A DNA stretch of 64,000 nt from WHSW01 sp963846565 (GTDB taxonomy: Bacteria > Actinomycetota > Thermoleophilia > Solirubrobacterales > 70-9), in assembly GCA_963846565.1 (NCBI GenBank), contig CAWJWL010000005.1, positions 992,001 to 1,056,000 on the forward strand. Reading direction: 5' to 3'. The notes beneath the pieces are model-generated. The model was not told where the DNA came from, ran no database searches, and saw only the letters and a program-made list of their open reading frames with translations. A program made the translations under genes and the position numbers. This document shows, piece by piece, positions 58,341-64,000 of the stretch (positions are counted from its first letter, which is position 1; the number at the start of each line of letters is the position of its first letter).

Positions 58341-61308
58341 CGTCGGCGAACTCCGACAGCCCCTGGCGGTGTGCGACCGCCGCGGCCTCGGTGCGGCTGC
58401 GGACGCCGAGCTTGCCGAGGATGCGGGAGACGTGGACGCTCGCCGTCTTCTCCGCGATGAACAGCTCGGCGGCGATCTCGCGGTTGGTGGCGCCCGCGGC
58501 GACCATCGCCAGCACCTGGCGCTCGCGGTCGGTGAGGCCGAACGGGTCCTCCGCCGGCGCAGCGGCCCCGTCCTCCTCGGCCCCGCCCTTGCCGGCGCCG
58601 AGGTCGAGCCGGGCGCGGGCGGCGAGCGACTCGAGCTCGCCCTGCAACCACTTCGCCCCGAGTCGCTCGGCGACCTCGTGGGCCTCCACCGCGGCGGCTG
58701 CCGCCTCCCGACGCTCGTCGCCGACGACGAGTGCCTCGGCGCGGCGGTGAAGCGCCGACGCCTGCGGATAGGGACGCCGGAGCTCCGCCCAGGCGCTCGC
58801 CGCCGCCGCCCAAAGGTCCGCGGCTTCATCGCTCGCGGCGGCCCGGGCGTGCTCGGCGCGCGCGACCGCATATCGCGCCTGTTCCACGGGTCCGTTCGTC
58901 TCCTCGACGCTCGCCTCGGAGAAGCTCAGCATCGACTCCGCGCGCTCGATCGCCGCGGCCTCCGCCTCGGCGTCCCCGAGGTCGCGCGCGAGCTCGGCGC
59001 CGCTCGCCTCGACCGCGACCCCGGCGACGAAGATCCGCAGAAGGCGGGCGGCGTCCTCGGTGCAGTACTGGATCCGGTCGAGCGCGTCGGCGATCAGCGC
59101 GCGGGCCTCCTCGACCTTCCCCTCGCGTAGATCGAGCTCGGCGAGCAGCGCCGCGGTCGCGGCGATGTACTGCGGCTCCGCCGAGTCGGCGAGGATCGCC
59201 CAGGAGTCCTCGAGCGCCAGCCGCGCCTCGGCGTGCTCGCCCCGACCGAGAGCGAACTCGCCGCGGCGGACGTCCCAGTTCGCCCTCGTGTTCGAGGGGG
59301 GCAGCCCGCGCGGCTGCGGGAGCAGCTCGTCGGCGACCGCCCAATCCCCGAGGTCGAAGGCGATCTCGGCCCGCAGCAGGTTGAGCCAGATCCCCGACCG
59401 ATCCGTGTCGATGAGCTCGCCGACGGCGCTCTCGAGCACCGCGAGCGCGTCGGCGCTTCGCCCGTAGACATGGAGGATGTCGGCGTGGTTGACGAGCGTC
59501 GTCGCGAGGTCGTCCTTGTCACCGACCTTGCGCGCGAGCTCCAGGGACTCCTCGAAGATCTGTTCCGCACGCTCCGGCTCACCCAGTGTCACCAGGGCCG
59601 GCGAGTAGCGGTTGAGAACGCGAACCTTGATCGAGTCGAGACCGAGCGCATCGCTCATCGCGATCGCCCGCTCGGCGACGTCCGCGCCCTCGTTGTAGCG
59701 GCCCTGGAGGAGGCGGAAGCGGACCTGGTGCGCGAGCAGCTCGGCGCCGACCTCCGTCGGCTCCGAAGGGACGAGCTCGAGCGCGCGCTCGAGCGTGGCC
59801 CGGCTGCGGTCGGCCTGCCCGAGCGACCACTGCGTGTCGGCGAGCCAGCCGAGCATGCGTGCGACGCGCAGTGGCTCCGCGTCCGCGTCGAGCTGAGCGA
59901 GCGCCTGCTCGAACAGCGACTCGGCCCGCAGGTCGTCGGTGCTCAGGTATTGCGCGCGGGCGGCGCGGCTGAGGACGTCCGCGTGGGTCGCATCGACGCG
60001 CTCGGCGGCGCCCTCGACGCGAGGCCAGAGGCCGAGCGCGCGGTCATACAGCTGCGCGGCCTGCGCGTACGTCTGCACCGACTCGGCCTGCTCGGCTGCG
60101 CGGATCGATGCCTCGAGGGCCTCCGCCTGCGCGCCGGCCGCGTGATAGTGGTGGGCGATCGCCGTCCGCAGCCAGGAGCTGCTCTCGTCGTTGGCGCGTT
60201 CGCGGAGCGTCTTCGCGAGCGCCAGGTGAAGCTCGGAGCGCTCGCCCGGGAGGAGGTCGTCGTAGACGACCTCCTGGAAGAGCGCGTGGCGGAAGCGGAA
60301 GAGATCGTCGTCGCCGGTGCGGATCAGCTGTGCGGTGAGGGCCTCGCGCAGCGCCGGGCGCAGCTCCGTGGCCGAGAGGGAGCCGGCGTCGGCGAGAATC
60401 GAGTCATCCGCGCGCCCGGCGACCGAGAGCAGCGAGAGTGCCTGCTGGGCCTCGGCCGAAAGCCGATCGAGGCGCGTCAGAAGCGCCTCGCGCAGCGTCG
60501 GAGGGAGGCCGCCGCGGCCGTCGAGGCTCGAGGCGAGCAGCTCCTCGGCGAAGAGCGGGTTGCCCTCGCTGCGGAGAAACAGGCGTTCGACCACCTCCTC
60601 GGCCGGGGCCCTGCCGAGGATGTCGGCGAGCTGGGCGCCGAGCTCCTCCCGGTCGAAGCGGGCGAGCTCGAGCCGGCGGGAGCACTTCGAGCGCTCGAGC
60701 TCGTTCAGCAGCGGGCGCAGCGGATGCCGGCGGTGGAGCTCGTCGGAGCGATAGGTGGAGATGACGAGCAGGCGCTCGTCGCGGAGGCTCGCGTTCAGGA
60801 ACGCGAGAAAGGAGCGGGTCGCGCGGTCGGCCCAGTGGATGTCCTCGAGCCAGAGGACGACGGGCCGCTCCTCGCCGAGCCGCTCGAGCATCGCGAGCAG
60901 CGAGTCGAATAGGCGCCGCTGGGCCTCGCCCTCGCGGTCCTCGAGCCGCTCGAGTGCCGGCGTGCCGAGCTCCGGCGCGAGGCGGGCCAGCTCGGCCGTG
61001 ACCGCCGGCGGGAGCTGTTCGAAGACGATGTCGTCCTCACGCGCCAGCGGCCGCACGGTGCCGACGAGGGGCGCGTAGGGGAGCTCGTCCTCGCCGAGCT
61101 CGATCGACTCACCGCCGATGACGCGAGCGCCGAGCCCTACGGCCCGGCGCTCGAACTCATTCAACAGACGCGACTTTCCTACTCCCGACTCGCCGGCGAT
61201 GAAGACGAGGCGGGGGGTGCCGTCGACGGCGTCGCCAAGCGACGCCTCCAGCTCGGCTAGCTCACGCTCCCGCCCGATGAACCTGGCGGCGCTGACCCGG
61301 TCGACCAT
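58330..61308 (-). CDS. large ATP-binding LuxR-family regulator
   Basis: 992 residues. N-terminal FIGRERELAELEASL and the P-loop AGESGVGKSR (about 38-47), Walker B VVLWLEDIHWAD, then a winged-helix region; a long helical middle (about 350-880) with TPR-like periodicity; a C-terminal LuxR helix-turn-helix (LTDRERQVLAMVAAGATNREIAAEL, near residues 920-985). This is the STAND/LAL (MalT-like) architecture: a signal-controlled, ATP-dependent transcription activator. The effector is unknown. A small ORF with a strong ribosome-binding site precedes and overlaps it. Nothing in the sequence names the target genes; the downstream truA is convergent. Confidence 0.9.
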   Translation of the reverse strand: MVDRVSAARFIGRERELAELEASLGDAVDGTPRLVFIAGESGVGKSRLLNEFERRAVGLGARVIGGESIELGEDELPYAPLVGTVRPLAREDDIVFEQLPPAVTAELARLAPELGTPALERLEDREGEAQRRLFDSLLAMLERLGEERPVVLWLEDIHWADRATRSFLAFLNASLRDERLLVISTYRSDELHRRHPLRPLLNELERSKCSRRLELARFDREELGAQLADILGRAPAEEVVERLFLRSEGNPLFAEELLASSLDGRGGLPPTLREALLTRLDRLSAEAQQALSLLSVAGRADDSILADAGSLSATELRPALREALTAQLIRTGDDDLFRFRHALFQEVVYDDLLPGERSELHLALAKTLRERANDESSSWLRTAIAHHYHAAGAQAEALEASIRAAEQAESVQTYAQAAQLYDRALGLWPRVEGAAERVDATHADVLSRAARAQYLSTDDLRAESLFEQALAQLDADAEPLRVARMLGWLADTQWSLGQADRSRATLERALELVPSEPTEVGAELLAHQVRFRLLQGRYNEGADVAERAIAMSDALGLDSIKVRVLNRYSPALVTLGEPERAEQIFEESLELARKVGDKDDLATTLVNHADILHVYGRSADALAVLESAVGELIDTDRSGIWLNLLRAEIAFDLGDWAVADELLPQPRGLPPSNTRANWDVRRGEFALGRGEHAEARLALEDSWAILADSAEPQYIAATAALLAELDLREGKVEEARALIADALDRIQYCTEDAARLLRIFVAGVAVEASGAELARDLGDAEAEAAAIERAESMLSFSEASVEETNGPVEQARYAVARAEHARAAASDEAADLWAAAASAWAELRRPYPQASALHRRAEALVVGDERREAAAAAVEAHEVAERLGAKWLQGELESLAARARLDLGAGKGGAEEDGAAAPAEDPFGLTDRERQVLAMVAAGATNREIAAELFIAEKTASVHVSRILGKLGVRSRTEAAAVAHRQGLSEFADVSS

Positions 61309-61453
61309 GGTCGAAGTATGGCCCGCCGAAGCTGAAAGCCAACCTCCGGCGAGGCTTGCGGGCCGGGGCGCCGCGCCGCCACTCCTCGGCCTGACGAGCG
61401 AAATCGGTGCTGCGGTAATGGACGACTTGGGCGGTGAGGGCTGTGGTCTGCAT
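61262..61453 (-). CDS. small upstream ORF of the LuxR-family regulator
   Basis: 63 codons from an ATG with GAAGGAGAC five bases upstream, the best ribosome-binding site in this part of the window. The product is basic (QVVHYRSTDFARQAEEWRRG, KPRRRLAFSFGG) with no membrane segment. It runs 47 bases past the regulator's start in another frame, so its translation could control that start. It may be a real small protein, a leader peptide, or the ribosome-binding site may serve something else. Confidence 0.45.
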   Translation of the reverse strand: MQTTALTAQVVHYRSTDFARQAEEWRRGAPARKPRRRLAFSFGGPYFDHGRPGQRRQVHRAGA

Positions 61454-61594
61454 CGTGAGTCTCCTTCGCGTCGGTTGATGAATCCAACCTACGAGTAAGA
61501 AGGAGACCCGCCAATGGGCACATGCCTAGACCTGGGTCTCACGACCCCTTACACGGGCCTTGGGATGCCTTACTCAGGCACGGCCAGGCAGGGC
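61454..61594. other. intergenic region with inverted ribosome-binding-site-like repeat
   Basis: GTCTCCTTC (61459-61467) and GAAGGAGAC (61499-61507) form nine-base inverted repeats 31 bases apart. The left arm is the ribosome-binding site of the minus-strand small ORF; the right arm precedes an ATG at 61514 on the plus strand whose frame runs antisense into the thioesterase gene and is unlikely to be real. Downstream, TGCCT-TACTC-AGGCA may be a weak terminator for the thioesterase gene. Confidence 0.4.
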
Positions 61595-62680
61595 CTAGGC
61601 GTCGCCGAGCTCGGTCTCGGGGTCGAGGCCGGCGGGGCGGTTCGGCAGGTACATGGCCGACCCGGTGGCGAGCATGACCGGCTTGCCGTCGGCGTTCTCG
61701 ACCCTCCCGCGGGTGACGGCCAGCGTCTTGCCGGAGTGCTCGACCGTGGCCCGCGCGGTGAGGTCCCGCCCGTCGCCGGCGACCGGGCGGAGGAAGTTGA
61801 CCTTGAGGTCGAGACCGGCGATCGCCACTCCCGCCGGGGCCGTCGCCAGCACGGCGACCAGCATGGTGAAGTCGGCGAGCATCGTGATCGTGCCGCCCTG
61901 GAGCCGGCGCGCCGGGCTCGAGAGCCACTCGCTGGCGGGCATCACCGCGGTCGCCGTCCCCTCGCCGACCTCGGTCGGGGCGAGTCCGGTGAGCGCGTGG
62001 ATCGCCGGGCGGGCGAGCTCTCCCGCAATCTGGCGGCGGACGATCTCGATTCCCGGCAGCTCCTCCCAGACGGCCTGTTCGAGAATCGAGGAGATCGGTG
62101 GCTCGCGCTCGAATGGGTCGGGCGAGCCATAGTCTGGCGGCGTCCACGGCTCGGGCTCGGCGGGCGCCTCGGGGACGCTGTCGATCCGCGGCAGGATCGC
62201 GATCCGCGAGGTTCCGTGGGCGACGAGGCGGTCGCCGCGCGGGTCGATCAGGAAGACCTCGGAGAGGGCGATCGACCGTCCGACGTGGATCGCCTGCCCG
62301 TGCGCGGTGAGCATCGCCCCCGGGCGCACCGGGCGGACGAAGGTGAGCGAGAGCTCCGCGCTCGTGTACGGCGTCGCCGCCGGCAGGCGGGTCTCGACCG
62401 CGACGCCGAAGGCGATGTCCGCGAGGATCGAGAGCGTGCCGCCGCCGATCAGCCCGGCCGAGTTCGTGAGCCAGATCGTCGCCGGCATCTCGGCGTCGGC
62501 GGTGCCGTCGCCGGAGCCCGTCGGGCGGGCGCCGGTCAGGTGGTAGAGCGGTGGCGTCGGCGCGAGGCCGCGCTGCCACGTCGCGATCCGCTTGGGGCCA
62601 GAGAGGGACAGCATCCACGGTTCCGGGTACGCACCGCGTACCGGCTCCCGCCACACCGCCGGGCTTTCGGGGCCGCTCAC
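61595..62680 (-). CDS. double-hotdog thioesterase-like protein
   Basis: 361 residues from a GTG overlapping the upstream ABC gene stop (GTGA). Two hotdog domains of the PaaI/4HBT type are visible: the first around residues 45-165 (NSAGLIGGGTLSILADIAFGVAV, ELSLTFVRPVRPG), the second around 235-350 (GLAPTEVGEGTATAVMPAS, RLQGGTITMLADFTMLVAVL, LKVNFLRPVAGDG). Family members hydrolyse acyl-CoA thioesters, usually as multimers of single domains; here the tandem supplies two. Substrate unknown. Its coupling to an iron-type ABC importer is unexpected and may be only positional. Confidence 0.82.
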   Translation of the reverse strand: MSGPESPAVWREPVRGAYPEPWMLSLSGPKRIATWQRGLAPTPPLYHLTGARPTGSGDGTADAEMPATIWLTNSAGLIGGGTLSILADIAFGVAVETRLPAATPYTSAELSLTFVRPVRPGAMLTAHGQAIHVGRSIALSEVFLIDPRGDRLVAHGTSRIAILPRIDSVPEAPAEPEPWTPPDYGSPDPFEREPPISSILEQAVWEELPGIEIVRRQIAGELARPAIHALTGLAPTEVGEGTATAVMPASEWLSSPARRLQGGTITMLADFTMLVAVLATAPAGVAIAGLDLKVNFLRPVAGDGRDLTARATVEHSGKTLAVTRGRVENADGKPVMLATGSAMYLPNRPAGLDPETELGDA

Positions 62681-63717
62681 CGCGGCAGGACGTCGCTTGG
62701 CCCGTCGACCCACACCCGGACCCGGTCTCCCTCGTGCCATGCCGGGAAACCGAGCCGCCGCGAGTGGACGGTGCGCCCCGACGGCAGCTTCAGCTCGAGC
62801 AGCTGATCGTGACCGTAGAAGCGGCGGTTGACGACCTCAGCGTCGCACGCGTCCTGGGGCCCGGAGAGGCCGACCGCGATCGACTCCGGGCGGACGACGA
62901 CGTCGACCGCTCCGCGCAGGCCCTGATCGGCCGAGAGCACCCCGAGCTCGCAGCTGACGCGCCCGCCGGCCGCTTCGCCCGCAATGACCTCGATCTCGCC
63001 GAGGAATGCGGCGACCCAGCGCGAGGCCGGGCGCGAGTAGATCTCCTCGGGGGTTCCCACTTGTTCGACCCGGCCCTCGTTCATGACCGCAACGCTCTCG
63101 GCGATCGAGAGCGCCTCCGCCTGGTCGTGGGTGACGAAGAGCGTCGTCACCCCGGCGCGGAGGAGGATCTCGCGCACCTCTCCGCGAAGGCGATCGCGAA
63201 GGGCCGCGTCCAGATTCGAGAAGGGCTCGTCGAGGAGGACGAGGTCCGGGGTCGGCGCGAGCGCGCGCGCGAGCGCGACTCGCTGCTGCTGACCGCCGGA
63301 GAGCTCGTGCACGGCGCGCCGTGCGTCGGCCGCAAGCCCGACCAGTTCCAGCACCTCCGCCACGCGGCCCGGGTCCGGCCGGCGGCCGAGGCCGTAACCG
63401 ACATTGCCGGCGACGTCGAGATGGGGGAACAGCGCGTAGTCCTGGAAGACCATCCCGATCCGGCGACGCTCCGGGGCGACGAAGTCCCCGTTGCCGGAGA
63501 GCATCCGCTCGCCGACCGCGATCTCGCCGCGGTCGGGGCGCTCGAGCCCGGCGATCAGCCTCAGGGTCGTGGTCTTGCCGCACCCGGACGGGCCGAGTAG
63601 GGCGCAGATCGAGCCGGCCTCGACCTCGAGGTCGAGCGCCTCGACCGCGGCAACGTCGCCGAAGCTCTTGTGCAGGCCGCTGAGTCGCAGTGGCGCGGAT
63701 GTCGTCGTCGTACTCAT
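62677..63717 (-). CDS. ABC importer ATPase, ferric-ion (FbpC) type
   Basis: 346 residues. Walker A GPSGCGKTTT, Q-loop VFQDYALFPHLDV, signature LSGGQQQRVALARAL, Walker B LVLLDEPFSNLD and H-loop FVTHDQAEAL are all intact. From about residue 245 a TOBE-like beta domain follows. This is the CUT/FbpC group that powers importers of ferric ion, molybdate, sugars or polyamines; ferric ion is favoured by the preceding permease type and by the LFPHLDV/NVGYGL sequence, but not proven. Its ATG overlaps the permease stop (ATGA). Confidence 0.88.
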   Translation of the reverse strand: MSTTTTSAPLRLSGLHKSFGDVAAVEALDLEVEAGSICALLGPSGCGKTTTLRLIAGLERPDRGEIAVGERMLSGNGDFVAPERRRIGMVFQDYALFPHLDVAGNVGYGLGRRPDPGRVAEVLELVGLAADARRAVHELSGGQQQRVALARALAPTPDLVLLDEPFSNLDAALRDRLRGEVREILLRAGVTTLFVTHDQAEALSIAESVAVMNEGRVEQVGTPEEIYSRPASRWVAAFLGEIEVIAGEAAGGRVSCELGVLSADQGLRGAVDVVVRPESIAVGLSGPQDACDAEVVNRRFYGHDQLLELKLPSGRTVHSRRLGFPAWHEGDRVRVWVDGPSDVLPR

Positions 63718-64000
63718 GCGCTCAGGGTTCCCCTTTCGGAGAAAAAGTAGAGAGGTGGCGCCGCGATCGCCAGCAGGAGCAGCGACGGGATCGCGCTCGC
63801 CTCGTAAAAGCCGAAGCTCGTCTGGTTCCAGATCTCCGTTGCGAGGGTCTCGAAACCGATCGGCGCGAGAATCAGCGTCGCCGGCAGCTCCTTGATCGCG
63901 TGCAGGAAGATCAGCGCCGCGCCGGCGAGGATGCCGCCGCCGATCAGCGGCACGGTGATCGTGCGGAATACCTCTGCCGGGCGCCGCCCGAGGCCCCGTG
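63714..64000 (-). CDS. ABC importer permease, 3' end (cut by window)
   Basis: The last 95 residues of a membrane protein entering from the right edge. The coupling motif RGLGRRPAEVFRTITVP is the EAA loop that contacts the ATPase. Then GGILAGAALIFLHAIKELPATLIL and SLLLLAIAAPPLYFF are the last membrane segments. The ELPATLIL sequence is typical of FbpB/ThiP-type two-domain permeases of iron or thiamine importers. Stop overlaps the ATPase start. Confidence 0.85.
   Translation of the reverse strand, partial: RGLGRRPAEVFRTITVPLIGGGILAGAALIFLHAIKELPATLILAPIGFETLATEIWNQTSFGFYEASAIPSLLLLAIAAPPLYFFSERGTLSA

Noticed and set aside
61514..62806. Plus-strand frame of 430 codons with AAGGAG before its ATG
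   Set aside because: Only the first 25 codons are outside the thioesterase gene; the rest is antisense to two hotdog domains. The AAGGAG is half of an inverted repeat.

Overview
The window is GC-rich bacterial DNA whose gene order and proteins point to an actinobacterium, most probably Thermoleophilia/Solirubrobacterales. Grounds: a long helical insert near the RpoC N-terminus of the kind known from actinobacteria, zinc-type S14 and four-Cys S4, frequent GTG/TTG starts, many starts that look leaderless, and a DUF559/AbiEi-type relic. The exact lineage is an inference.

Region 1 (1-16641) is an accessory cell-surface polysaccharide locus. One minus-strand operon (16641 down to 8637) encodes a secreted DUF11/RTX-repeat protein, a sulfatase, a GT2-GT4 bifunctional glycosyltransferase, a GT4 and a GT2. 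A plus-strand pair (5856-8620) encodes a methyltransferase-sulfotransferase fusion and a second sulfotransferase. Divergent from it, a minus-strand set (5759 down to 1 and beyond) encodes a protein joining a GT2 to a Wzt-type ABC ATPase and glycan-binding domain, then the Wzm permease, then a large GT2 cut by the window edge. A small module with a hydrophobic strand ending in xGW recurs in front of four glycosyltransferases. Together they look like a system that builds, sulfates/methylates and exports a glycan.

Region 2 (16848-28933) starts with a broken DUF559-type gene, then rplK-rplA, an inserted minus-strand CFA-synthase-like gene, an L10 leader, rplJ (acidic tail out of frame), rplL, rpoB and rpoC. 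secE/nusG are not upstream of rplK.

Region 3 (28929-37216) holds a secreted two-repeat protein with a probable ATT start, a cystathionine beta-synthase/gamma-lyase pair, a secreted subtilisin-like protein, a small membrane protein, a HAD-like protein, rpsL-rpsG, and two minus-strand membrane proteins that separate rpsG from fusA.

Region 4 (37217-58340) is the core translation block: fusA, tuf, S10-spc-alpha operons, secY, adk, map, rpmJ, rpsM, rpsK, rpsD, rpoA, rplQ, truA. Several ribosomal proteins carry low-complexity tails (S3, S5, S17, L5, L4, L1). infA is missing from its usual place between map and rpmJ, where a minus-strand TPR-like gene sits instead. A ~40-nt near-identical repeat lies in the 3' end of rplD and after map.

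Region 5 (58330-64000, minus strand) has a large LuxR-family ATPase regulator preceded by a small ORF with a strong ribosome-binding site, a double-hotdog thioesterase-like protein, and an FbpC-type ABC importer ATPase with the end of its permease. I saw no rRNA, tRNA, CRISPR array, transposase or prophage gene.
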